From Ophthalmolycus amberensis (taxonomy: Eukaryota; Chordata; Actinopteri; Perciformes; Zoarcidae), in assembly GCA_024529925.1 (NCBI GenBank), contig JAFEUB010000896.1, forward strand, positions 496,001 to 560,000: a stretch of 64,000 nucleotides of DNA, written 5' to 3'. Each line of letters opens with the position of its first letter. The first letter of the stretch is position 1. The notes below the pieces were generated by a model. It saw nothing but the letters and a program-made list of their open reading frames with translations. It was not told the DNA's origin and did not search any database. This document shows positions 25,401 to 35,000 of the stretch, piece by piece. The translations under genes and the position numbers were made by a program.

Positions 25401-28400
25401 GTTTTCTTAAAAGAGATTTTGTTTGTATTACCAGCACCAACTCGTTTTAGAATAGTTTTTCAAATGGAAGTCAGAATTGGATATTTTATTCAACAAGTCG
25501 AGCAGTTAAACTACTGTACTGAGCTCATGCTTTGTGTTGTGCTGCTTTTAGACCTACAAATGTGTGTGAAGTGTTAATACTCTGTATGAAAGTCAGAGCC
25601 TTTGCACACTGTTAAACTCTTACATATCCATTACTTGGTCCCAATCAAAATATTTATATACGTGTGTTTTTAAGAAAATTTATCTGTATCAAGCAATGTG
25701 TTGAATTGGGGTCATTTGGCTTTTCTCCAACTATTTCTCAGTGATTCATTGACTAATTCTCATATTGGCAAAATATGTACAGTGAAGGCCTGGGCTCCAA
25801 TTTCTTTCCTTTGTGTCAAAGGCTCTGGTTTTTAAACAGATCAGCTGTGTGGCTGGTCAGTTAGGTTTATGTGTGTTGCAGTTTACTTGAAAGCATGGGT
25901 ATGATTGGTGTGATTATCGGGTATATAAAGTCAGACTTTCTGTGGTAGTCTATTTTCATGGATGACAGCTGACCCCACCCCTCCCTGCCCCCTGTCGCCT
26001 TGCATTCCCCCCTCCCCCATCTAGCGGTCCCGCACTATCCTCCAGCCAACCACACCTACCTGGAGGTGGTCATCTACTGCGTGGGCTTCTTTTTCATCGC
26101 GGTCATGATTGCCATCGCAATTATAGTGAAGATTCGCACCTCCTCAAAGAAGAGTGACTTCAACAGTCAGCTGGCCGTCCACAAGCTGGCCAAAAGCATC
26201 CCGCTGCGCAGACAGGTAACAGAAAGTAGATAGGGGGTTTGGAGTATTTATACCTTTTCATCTCTTCTCTCTCTCTCCATATGCCATTTGTTGAAGTCAT
26301 TTGTAAATTCAATGCTTTACAATGTGTTTTGAGCTCCTTGGCTCAGCTGCTAACAGAAAACTAAAAGTATTTATTCAAAGGGCTTTCAGGTTCATTGTAG
26401 CTCCTTAAGGTATTGTACATTAGGTAAGTATGTGTATTTGAAGAGTATTTCTTCTCCATTCGTATGGTGCCTGACTGGTTTAGGTGGTTTTATACGGTCC
26501 TACATTTGATCAACTACTCTAGTTTTAATTTTCTTTTGGTCACTGTTAACTTAATAAGCTCTTGCTGCTGGTGTCTGTTCCACTACGAGAGGAGTAATGT
26601 CAGTCTTCTTTTCCTCAGGTGTCTGTGGACTCTAGCTCCTCCATCCACTCTGGAGTGATGCTGGTTCGTCCCTCCCGCCTCTCTTCCAGCGGATCTCCAA
26701 TGCTGTCAGGGGTGTCTGAGTATGAACTGCCCCAGGATCCCCGCTGGGAGCTTCTCCGGGACAGGTATGTCCAGGTCAAAACCTTCAGACAGGGCGAGAA
26801 CATCTTTGAGACGAGACAAGTGACGTTCTGAAAGTAAAGTTACTGGTTTGAAACAGGAACCAGCTGAAAGTGAGAGTTTCTCTCTTTCACTCATTCTGTG
26901 TAAAACTGAACTAAACCTAAGAAAAGCAAAGTCTCTAAAATTGAACTTAAGTTTGGAATCAACTTTGAAGCTTCAAAATGAAAAGGCAAGCATCACACGC
27001 GCATAATGCAGATTTGGAGTTGAACTCCCCTGACTGAGTTGTTGTCATGTTTCTTCTCCTCCTCCTCACAGACTTGTTCTTGGGAAGCCGCTGGGTGAAG
27101 GCTGCTTCGGTCTGGTGGTGATGGGAGAGGCGCTGGGTCTTGACAAAGAGAAGCAAAACCGTGTGACCAAGGTTGCAGTCAAAATGTTGAAATGTAAGTG
27201 AGCTGTTCTCAGTCTTGTGGGTAAACCGTAGACCTGGATTGATTGGTACTGAAACTAACAAGATATGTTCGAATAAGCTTGGCAGAGAGGAAATCGCCTC
27301 AGTTTATAGTAATAGATGTTAAAGAAGCATGAAGTCAATGCTCAACTGTGACGAGCAGATACTGAGAGATATCTGCCACTGGATCCCAGCCACTTTGCAA
27401 ATGGGAGAGCAGAGTACAAATTTATGAGAACCCTTGACATCCTATATAAAACAGTGTTCATTAAACTGCATGGAGGAGTGAGGATGTAGGGAAAGTAGCA
27501 TTTATTGTCTCCTACTTTAAGTGCCTTTCCCCCGGGAGCGATCTCCAAGACAAACGCCAGCCTAACTCCGCAAGAGTTGCAATGTTGGTGTATATACTTT
27601 GTAGGATGATTATTGTACGGTCGTTTTGGCCTTTTTCACCAGTAGAACATTGTCTAATTGCCCTAATATGATTACTCCCTACAGCTGACGCCACAGAGAA
27701 AGACCTGTCAGACCTGATTTCAGAGATGGAGATGATGAAGATCATTGGGAAGCACAAGAACATCATTAATCTGCTGGGAGCCTGCACACAGGATGGTAGG
27801 ACCAGACAGTCAGGGGTCTGCTACTGACCGGCCCTGCTCCGGCCAACACACACACACACACACACACACACTATGTTGTCCAGACAACCATGAACGTTAC
27901 TGTGAGAGATGTGTAGAACAGCATGAGTAAACCAATCTGACACCAACTTCCGAACTCGCAGATTGAATCGACCACGGCTGCTGCCGCTTCCCTCCAATCA
28001 TCCCTGACGAAAAGCTAAAGAAAACTAACCTCTAATGACCCTGCAGTGCACACCGCTCTGCTGCTTCCACACTGAAACACAAAGCTCTTTGTCCACTTTA
28101 CCGACTGTTTTGACATTGAGTTGTATCTCGAGTAACTCATTTGCGCGTGTCTATTGATCCCAAAGTATTTACAACATCTGCCGTTAACTATTCAATCTTA
28201 CACATTCTCACTCACAAAGGCAAGGGATCCAATTGATCTCAATGGCCTTGTGAGTAGCTTTGGGACGCTTTGTCGACGTCATCGCTTACAAAAATGTTAT
28301 TTCATAATTATCTTATTGCGTTTGATTGTTTTTAAGAGACGATGATTGAATAAGATATTGAAATATTAGTCAGACAAGTTTTTAATGTATGTATTTGTTA

Positions 28401-30850
28401 TGTCAATCAGGAATTAAATAATAATGTTTATTGTAATCGATGAATTGGTTGATGGATTAATCGACGAATCAAAAACATCTTCAGGCGCAGCTTTACTTTT
28501 GTGACACCATCAGTCTTAGATTTCATTTTTAAGTATTTGGTCATGTGCACACTGAATACTCCCGCTCCCATCACAAAGATTATTTTGGTGCCCTTATAAT
28601 AATTTTATCAGTGCTGCCATCAATTACACTAAATAATGCCCGTGTCCCAATTCAAAATTGTATGGTACGTGGTCTCATTCTATGGCGATGATTTAGAGGT
28701 GATTTATTCTTGTATTTGCTTTTAGGTCCTCTGTATGTGATAGTAGAGTATGCATCCAAGGGCAACTTGCGGGAGTACTTGCGAGCTCGGCGCCCACCAG
28801 GCATGGAGTACTGCTACAACCCAGACCAGGTTCCCGTGGAGAACATGTCCATCAAAGACCTGGTGTCCTGTGCTTATCAAGTGGCCCGGGGCATGGAGTA
28901 CTTGTCCTCCAAAAAGGTAACGACAAAGGACAAGTATTCATCCTCAACCTAGGTGTAGAAGAGAAACGCGTCTCTATGCAAAATGTACATGACTTTGAAT
29001 GGTAAATATTCTCCCGCGGATCGGGCCTTGTATTTAAGAAACTGACTCCCAGGACACCGGTTCAGTCTTAGTAATGTCTGTTGTTATTCCTGCAGTGCAT
29101 CCACAGAGATCTTGCCGCTCGCAATGTTTTGGTAACGGAGGACAACGTGATGAAAATAGCGGACTTCGGCCTGGCGAGAGATATCCACCACATTGATTAC
29201 TATAAGAAGACCACCAATGTGAGTATTCTCACCATTTGTTTAGCACACAGGCCCATGGACAATCCTCAACACTGTAGCCCGTAACATGCATACCTCTTTC
29301 CACAGGGTCGTTTACCCGTCAAGTGGATGGCCCCCGAGGCTCTGTTTGACCGGATATACACAAACCAAAGTGATGTGTGAGTATCGCATGTCATTATTTC
29401 TTTCTTTATGTAATGTGAGGAAAACATGTAGTCGTGCAGATAATGTAGACGACTGACTGTTTCTGTCTGCAGCTGGTCATTTGGGGTTTTGCTTTGGGAG
29501 ATCTTCACCCTGGGGGGCTCTCCATATCCCGGAGTCCCAGTGGAGGAGCTGTTCAAGCTGCTGAAGGAAGGTCACCGTATGGACAAGCCCTCAACATGCA
29601 CTCATGAACTGTAAGGAAACACGACGCACCTAAAATCAAACATGTCCCTCAGACAAACAGAACTCTTAATATCTATTTCCCTGCATTTCCTTATTTGGTA
29701 AGGTTAAACTAATAGGGAGTATATTAAATGGTACGGCATGGCCAGATGCATTGTAATTGTCTTTTTTAAAAAGATCTTTTATTTCTTAGCACACTAGACA
29801 CTGCACGTACTGCATATGATCACTACATGATCAAAACAGCCCTGTATTTATGACAGCTGCACTGTTGTAATCGCACTGGATTGTTTTTCTAGCAAGTGAC
29901 GGTTAATGAGTTGCAAATATAATGCTGAGAGGTTTTCTGTTTTTGAGCTTGCCTGGTCACAACCAGACTCACTCTGAACCAGATGTTGCCTACTTCAATA
30001 GTACAACTATTGAGGGGATGACGTGGGTTATGATTTAAACAATATATTGTTATTTTCTCGATTTCCAAGAGAGTAAGCCAAGTTTATCGCTTTTAAAAAA
30101 AAGTAATTTTGAAGGTGACAAACAATCTGTTGTGTCTCATGCGTGGCAAAAACAGTTTGGCGTTAATATTTATATTTGCCATGTTGTTGTATATCAGAAA
30201 AATTCCAGGTGCTTAGCAACATAATAATGATCCCTACCATTGTTTGTGTGACGGCCAATAAAAGGAGAGGCTCACACTCGAGTGAGCTCCAAATGGAACA
30301 TATTGGTGTTAGATTGTCACCTTCCAGCTACAGCTCGATGTCAGGTTTACAACCACTCCTCACAAGAATTTAACAGTCACATGTGGTAGTTCTTTTTTTA
30401 TAAATGGATAAGGTCATTTTGACTGCTCAATTTTAAAATCTCTTGATCTCTGCAGGTATATGATGATGAGGGACTGCTGGCATGCTGTGCCTTCTCACAG
30501 ACCCACATTCAAACAGCTGGTGGAGGACCTGGATCGCTGCCTGGCCATGACCGCCAACCAGGTCAGTCCGCCTCTCCTCATCATGCAATGATGCAGCAGA
30601 AATGTCTGTTTTGGAAGTGAAATGTGTTTATATATATTTTTTGTTTTTGTCCTTCTCTCTTTGTTGCCTACAGGATTATTTGGAGCTGTCGGCGCCTCTG
30701 GACCAATATTCCCCCAACTACCCGGACACCCGCAGCTCCACCTGCTCCTCGGGCGAGGACTCTGTCTTCTCCCACGATGCCGGAGCGGAGGAGCCCTGCC
30801 TGCCAAAGTTCCCTCCCCACTCCAACGGGGCAGCCATTAAGAAACGCTGA
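10405..30850 (+). CDS. fgfr1: Fibroblast growth factor receptor 1 (FGFR1-type receptor tyrosine kinase)
   Basis: Single-pass plasma-membrane receptor that binds FGFs with heparan sulfate, dimerises and autophosphorylates. Coding exons (IIIc form): 10405-10492, 15793-16041, 16211-16300, 17306-17478, 19865-19988, 21654-21844, 23023-23167, 26025-26215, 26619-26764, 27072-27193, 27685-27795, 28726-28916, 29096-29218, 29306-29376, 29473-29610, 30456-30561, 30674-30850. They total 2436 nt, so 811 residues plus stop, with all phases compatible. Protein order: signal peptide (about 1-22), Ig D1, acid box (EDDDEDEESSSE, about 120-131), Ig D2, Ig D3, transmembrane helix about 368-389, split kinase about 467-755. 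Visible residues: Gly loop GEGCFG 474-479, VAVK Lys503, HRD 610-612, DFG 630-632, activation-loop Tyr642/643, and tail Tyr755, which corresponds to the PLC-gamma site Tyr766 of human FGFR1. FGFR1 is preferred over FGFR4 because a IIIb exon is present, and over FGFR2/3 from overall sequence. I cannot decide between the teleost 1a and 1b copies. Start: ATG 10405 (MLMRPSLLL) gives the usual signal peptide; an upstream in-frame ATG exists at 10348. Confidence 0.95.
11617..11639 (+). repeat. Poly-C homopolymer (23 C)
   Basis: Uninterrupted C run in an fgfr1 intron, giving a G run on the opposite strand. Its length is likely polymorphic or uncertain in assembly. Confidence 0.9.
14175..14195 (+). 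repeat. (CA)n microsatellite
   Basis: About ten CA units in the intron before the Ig D1 exon. Confidence 0.9.
15793..16041 (+). CDS. fgfr1: fgfr1 Ig D1 exon (symmetrical, phase 1-1)
   Basis: It encodes the first Ig-like domain, with LDLSCFAK and GLYTCTTF carrying the disulfide cysteines. Length is 249 nt and both ends are phase 1, so the exon can be skipped without frame loss. Known FGFR1-beta isoforms of mammals lack this autoinhibitory domain. The acceptor is a TAGTAG tandem, so one codon (Val) may be included or left out. Part of the gene entry above; listed for its splicing properties. Confidence 0.9.
17479..19864 (+). other. fgfr1: fgfr1 intron between the two Ig D2 exons
   Basis: No exon recognised. 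It contains an L2/SINE-like repeat at about 19399-19640. Confidence 0.8.
19399..19640. repeat. Dispersed fish repeat (L2-derived or SINE-like)
   Basis: Segments such as CGACCACTCAAAGTGCTTTA near 19429, AGGAGCAATTTGGGGTGCAA near 19570 and TCTTGCCCAAAGACACTTC near 19592 match my memory of a common percomorph interspersed repeat. The copy is diverged and its limits are approximate. Confidence 0.6.
20884..21425. mobile_element. Non-autonomous hAT-like MITE
   Basis: Imperfect terminal inverted repeats: CAGGGTTCCCAC at the left and GTGGCGGGAACCCCG at the right. The 8-nt flanks GTATAAAC and GTACAAGC agree at 6 of 8 positions, which is consistent with an aged 8-bp target duplication. The interior has phrases such as GGAAAGTCATGG typical of this fish repeat. 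No transposase frame. It lies within an fgfr1 intron. Confidence 0.65.
22162..22312 (+). CDS. fgfr1: fgfr1 alternative exon IIIb (second half of Ig D3)
   Basis: Reads HSGVNSSDAQVLTLYNVT and continues to ANQSAWLTVTRYEPT, the hallmark of the IIIb exon that confers the epithelial ligand profile in FGFR1-3. It starts after TTTCCAG in phase 0 and ends AG|GTAACC in phase 1, like IIIc. Length is 151 nt against 145 for IIIc, so using it gives an 813-residue protein. Mutually exclusive with IIIc: joining both adds 296 nt and shifts the frame. No stop codon or splice-site damage is visible, so it looks usable. Confidence 0.93.
22764..22769 (+). promoter_or_regulatory. fgfr1: TGCATG hexamer in IIIb-IIIc intron (possible Rbfox site)
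   Basis: TGCATG is the RNA-binding motif of Rbfox proteins, which control IIIb/IIIc choice in mammalian FGFR2. This copy lies in the intron upstream of IIIc, and a second lies inside exon IIIc at 23145-23150. A hexamer can occur by chance; use in fgfr1 is an inference. Confidence 0.35.
23023..23167 (+). CDS. fgfr1: fgfr1 alternative exon IIIc (second half of Ig D3)
   Basis: Reads TAGLNTTDKEMEVLQLRNVS and continues to the GNSIGFSHHSAWLTVFE region, the IIIc (mesenchymal) version of Ig D3. TTTTCTAG precedes it, and AAG|GTATCA follows. Phases are 0 in and 1 out, interchangeable with IIIb. Contains an internal TGCATG at 23145-23150. Confidence 0.95.
23815..24350. mobile_element. Rearranged Tc1/mariner-like element with perfect 41-bp palindrome
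   Basis: The left end begins ACAGTTGTGTTTAAAATAAT, typical of a fish Tc1/mariner family. A perfect inverted repeat pairs 24088-24128 with 24169-24209 (41 nt each, 40-nt spacer). The palindrome includes the end of a transposase gene read on the minus strand. Another piece, GAATATTAGGCTGTTCAA near 23977, reappears inverted as TTGAACAGCCTAATATTC near 24333. The element therefore looks internally deleted and partly inverted. Boundaries approximate. Confidence 0.7.
24063..24167 (-). pseudogene. Tc1/mariner transposase C-terminal fragment
   Basis: The minus strand reads ELWNVVQSSWAGIPVHRWQK and then LVDSMQHRCEAVLRN with no stop, matching the C-terminal end of fish Tc1/mariner transposases. Only 35 codons remain; the DDE catalytic core is absent. 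It is a dead remnant. Confidence 0.75.
24684..25287. mobile_element. Non-autonomous hAT element (604 bp)
   Basis: Perfect 11-bp terminal inverted repeats: TAGGGGTGTAA at the left end and TTACACCCCTA at the right. The flanking 8 bases are GTGTTGGT (24676-24683) and GAGTTGGT (25288-25295), a 7/8 match, as expected for the 8-bp target duplication made by hAT transposases. The TIR resembles the hAT consensus CAGRGGTGTAA. No transposase frame inside, so it was mobilised in trans. Confidence 0.85.
26216..26223 (+). promoter_or_regulatory. fgfr1: Tandem 5' splice sites of the VT switch (GT site plus GA site)
   Basis: After CAG (Arg-Arg-Gln) the sequence is GTAACA then GAAAGTAG. The first site, CAG|GTAACA, joins directly to the VSVDSS exon (VT-minus form). 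Using the boundary ACA|GAAAGT instead would add Val-Thr (VT-plus), with an intron starting GA. Human FGFR genes are known to use such a GA 5' splice site here, and VT is needed for FRS2 binding. The arrangement in this fish is the same. Confidence 0.7.
27796..28725 (+). other. fgfr1: fgfr1 kinase-domain intron
   Basis: GTAGGA donor, TTTTAG acceptor. Apart from the CA repeat nothing is recognised. Confidence 0.85.
27846..27871 (+). repeat. (CA)n microsatellite
   Basis: About 13 CA units in the fgfr1 intron shortly after the exon ending at 27795. Confidence 0.9.
29611..30455 (+). other. fgfr1: fgfr1 intron before the penultimate coding exon
   Basis: GTAAGG donor after CATGAACT, TCTGCAG acceptor before GTATATGATG. 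No exon or repeat recognised. Confidence 0.85.
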
Positions 30851-32025
30851 TACCTCATCTCCATTCAGAAAAACATTGACATTTCCTCCGCTCCCTGCCT
30901 CATGGGGTTGGACTCTACCCCACATTCCCAGAGATGAAGCTAAAAAAACACTCCGTGCTCTGTGGGAAAGGAGCTTGGAGAGACACCTCGTAGAACTTGT
31001 TGGAGCACATGGACTGAGGAGTGCAGCCGGTTCCACGGTTCTTGGTGGTGACGATGTTTATGGGGCACTTTGTATTAACAGGCATGGCAGTTTGGCACAG
31101 TGTCAGAAAAAAGAAAAAAAAAGAAGAGCAGACTCCCACTCTTCTCTCCACTTTGGGCATTCCACGGGTCAGGAGAATCGAAAGGACTGACTATGATAAT
31201 GTCAGGTTTTTGTTCGTTTTGTTGTTTTTTTCCCTTCATGGTTGTTTCATCAGTAGTGAAGGACAATATTCTGCTTTTCAGACCAAATCCAGAGAATATA
31301 CTACCAAGGGACCTGCAGCACCGTGGTCCTCTGGAGCATTCACTATCTTCTTGTAAATACAGTTAGAAAATTATAAATATGAATATATATTTACATTGTA
31401 CTCTTATTTTTATTACCATCATTGATTTATTTTCTTTTGTACAAGGATGCTTTTGTTTGATCCATTTTTTAATACATAACAATGTCTTTAAATTGCTGAG
31501 GATTACATGGCCAGTTATTTTTTTTTTTTCCTGTATCACGGCTTTGAGTCCCCTAAACTTACTGCATAATCATCAATGAAAAAATATATATTGGGTTTTC
31601 TATTTTTTAACTGTAAGTGCTTTTCATGACAAACCTGCAATACAGTGTAACTCAGTGTTTGGGGTTTCTCTCCATCAGAAGAGATAGATTTATGAAAATG
31701 TGTTGTGTGTGTCTGACTGTCTGTATGCTGGATGTATGTGGAAAATGTTATCTTGTCTCATTCAATGTTCCTTCATTTCAAGGATGGTCACAACTGTAAA
31801 TATTCCTGGTTGTATGCCAATGCTTGTTAAAATCCAGAGTAATTTGCTTCAGTCAACATCATGCACTTCCACTTGTGCATGCCTTCCATGTGATGAACTT
31901 ATCTTCTGCTGTAAATGCTTTAACAGGAGTTACGTTTGCTGCCATATCACTTCTGATGAAGGGTTGCAGAACACGTATGTCATCGTAAAAGGATTACATT
32001 AAATAAAATGCTATCGAAAAACAAA
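30851..32025 (+). other. fgfr1: fgfr1 3' untranslated region
   Basis: It follows stop TGA at 30848-30850. The AATAAA at 32002-32007 is the best poly(A) signal, giving a 3'UTR of about 1.17 kb. The end point is estimated as 15-20 nt past the signal. Short open frames here are not coding. Confidence 0.7.
32002..32007 (+). terminator. fgfr1: Poly(A) signal AATAAA, fgfr1
   Basis: Canonical hexamer in ACATTAAATAAAATGC. It lies at a plausible distance after the stop codon, before sequence with no gene features. Confidence 0.65.
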
Positions 32026-35000
32026 CCGCCAAAGCTTTCAGAGTTTGAACTCGACTCTATAAACGGGTCAATAAATATCGAGATTTTCATGTTTGTGATG
32101 TAAATCATGTTTACAGAGATGGAGTGATGGCCACTCAAATCCCCCAACTATTTAACACTGGTTGCTGGGGGCTGATTAGATATGATAATGTGCTGCTGAC
32201 ATCAGACGAAATGTTTGCAAGTGCAGAGAGCCACAGCCGGCAGTAAACATGTAATTTATGGCCGTGGGAATGGCTTGGCAAGTGCTGGTGCTACACGGCC
32301 ATCCATCAGCCACACCAACCTTGATGCCCATGTCTGGCTCTGGCTTCCTGCCATTGGCTGATGCATCACCTGGATTGCAGTCTCCACGCAACAGGCTAAA
32401 ATCAGCCACACAGCGCGACGGGCTCTCGACCTTTTTAAAAGCCGGCTCTTACAGCTCGGGTCAATGCAGTTAGCCTTCTGTGGAGGAGGAGTAGAACAGT
32501 TTGTTAATGAGGAACAGATCCTGTGTTACTTTTATTCCAACAGTTGTATGAATCCAAGCTGCTGGGATTTGTAAATTTACACCAACATACTGTATGCTCA
32601 ACAATACATGTCATGGCCTTCAAAGGTACACGGTCACGTCTGGCTTAATGTGTACAGCCACGTCCAGATTTCTACATACTTCAGCATTTAAAAAGACATT
32701 TGACGTTCCTGTTTTGGGGATAAATATCATCCACGCCTGGAAACGGGGATAATAAACCGCATCATCTGTGCCGTGGTTGAGGTGATGATGAAGAGCACTG
32801 TTTAAGAATAGAAAGGACCGGAGAGGCCTCGCTTTATAGCCTGCTAATGGTGCAGAGTGAGGAGCACAGGTGCCATTAGGTGCAGCGTGTTATCACTTCT
32901 GACAGATGGCACAGGAAGAGTTTGGGAGAGGAAAGTTCATCAGCTATCCTCCAGTATAGCACACTGTTGATGGCTGTAATTTCTGAACTCAATCAGTTGT
33001 GATTATTTTTGCTGTGATGAGGACACACACAGGGAGGTGTTTATTGTCAACAGCTGTGATTGGGGATTGGGGAAATAATGTGTCCCATTATACAAGCTTA
33101 TTTTTAAGATGTTGTACATTCAGGATGCACATTTAGAAAGTAGATTTTGTGGGCTGATGTCCGGAGAAATTCAAAAAAAGTTATTTTTGCAGAATATGGG
33201 CTACTGACGAATCATTACACCTTCTATGGGAATGCAACAAAGACGAAGTGAAAACATCTTACAGCAAAATAGGCATGACCATTAACAAACATGTAATGTT
33301 GGAGCTCTGCATGATTAAGCAAGGAATCCTATTTTTCTTTAATTCTAAATAGGAAAAAAAGTGACTATTATTCAGACCTGCAGAGTGGTTCAGTGAGGTA
33401 ATTTTCATATCACCAACCTTAAATGGGCAAAGATTGGAACATGACATTGTTGTTTAGGGACAAAGAACTAATGACATGTTGGTATAATTTTTCTGCTCGC
33501 CCGTATTCGGCATATTCTCCCATCAAATAAGATTAACATTAATTCCCATAGATGTCATATATTCATAATTCTTTTTACAGAACCTTGAAGCTGGAGCAGT
33601 GCATTTAGGTATTTACTGTGTACTTGTCATAATATAAAGGGACACCTGTTTTACTAAAGGTAACTATGAGGTTGATATTTGTGTTTTTTTAAATGTCTCG
33701 ACTTGGAAGAATTGCCCTCCGTTAGACAATCAGCTGCACTTTGTATTAAATGCTAATTATCAAATGTTAGCATGCTAACACACTAAACTAACGTTGTGAA
33801 CATTAGATTTGCTTTGTTAGCATTGTCATTGTTAGCATGCTAACACTAGCATTTAGCTCAAAGCACATGTACCAAAGTACAGCCTCAGGGAGCAGCTAGA
33901 CTTCAAATTTTAAGGTTCAAATCTGTTTCCTGTGAGTCCCCTAGCTTTACATGTGGAAGTGTGATGACTGGAGTAACCCTTTAATAGGTAAATATGATAT
34001 ATTTTACAATATATTTCGCTATTTTTAAACAGAGTGCCATGTTTCATTTCACTGCCATCTCCTCTTTGGTAAATTCATCTTATGAATTCATTTTTGTTCA
34101 TTTAAATATCTCAGCTAATTGCATATAACACTAATTGGTTGCCTTTTGTCTACATGAAGGCATCGTCACATCTTGAAGATATAAATGACTAAAAATCAAC
34201 ATCATCTGCAAACTGCGCATCTTTTCAAAAGTCAGTAATCTGAGCAAGATGAGACTCATGCATGTTTCCTTGGTGGCCTGTGAGATGAATTGCTTTGTGG
34301 TGTTGTTTACCAGAGACGGTTTGATTTATTCCGGTTTGGGATTATCTTCTCCAGGTCTAGAGAAAAGCCTGAGCCTCACCATTAATCTCCACCCTGTGTG
34401 TTTCCTGTCAGTGGTGACAGATGACCTGCCCTTCAACTCTCTGCCACCCTTTGGAGAAGACATGTCGTCAATCAGAGTATCTTTCTCGGCCGCAGTTAGG
34501 AGAGAGGATCCTGGAAGGGTGACGCCAGTGGTGATGATTGTGATGGTGTGTGTGTGTGTGTTTTTCTGCTTATTTGAGCCTCCTGGAAGCAGGGAACGGT
34601 GACATCAGCCCACTGTTGTGCACCTCTGTCCCCTCACAAATGAACTGATTATTTATGGGAGTGAGTGAGGAGAGTTTGGTGGAGGGGAGCTGTCAATGCA
34701 CATGAGGGGACAGATGCGAGCGTTACAGCAGTGCAATAAAAACTCGTGAATATCATTCTGGCCAGCGTCCACGTGCAAGGTGAAGGAGACATGTCTCTCG
34801 TCCTTGCATTCCTCCTTTTGATAAGCACATAAAAAAGGAAACCTCAGACATGAAGGAAGTGTGTGGGTAACCGCAGCAGACAGGCTTGGCTGCGGTCCAC
34901 CATAGACTGAAGATTTCAAAAGAGGAGGAATTTAAATTTTCTTTTGTTTGCTCACTGTGACAGATGCGCCACCCTCGTTAACAATAGTTAAGATGATGAG

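Larger units (their letters stand above)
23168..26024 (+). other. fgfr1: fgfr1 intron between IIIc and transmembrane exon
   Basis: No exon recognised. It hosts two DNA transposon remnants (23815-24350 and 24684-25287). The acceptor is CCCCCATCTAG at 26024. Confidence 0.85.

Noticed and set aside
30624..31190. 188-codon open frame on the + strand over the fgfr1 3' end
   Set aside because: It overlaps the last fgfr1 coding exon in another frame and runs through the splice acceptor into the 3'UTR; the GC-rich coding exon explains the lack of stops.
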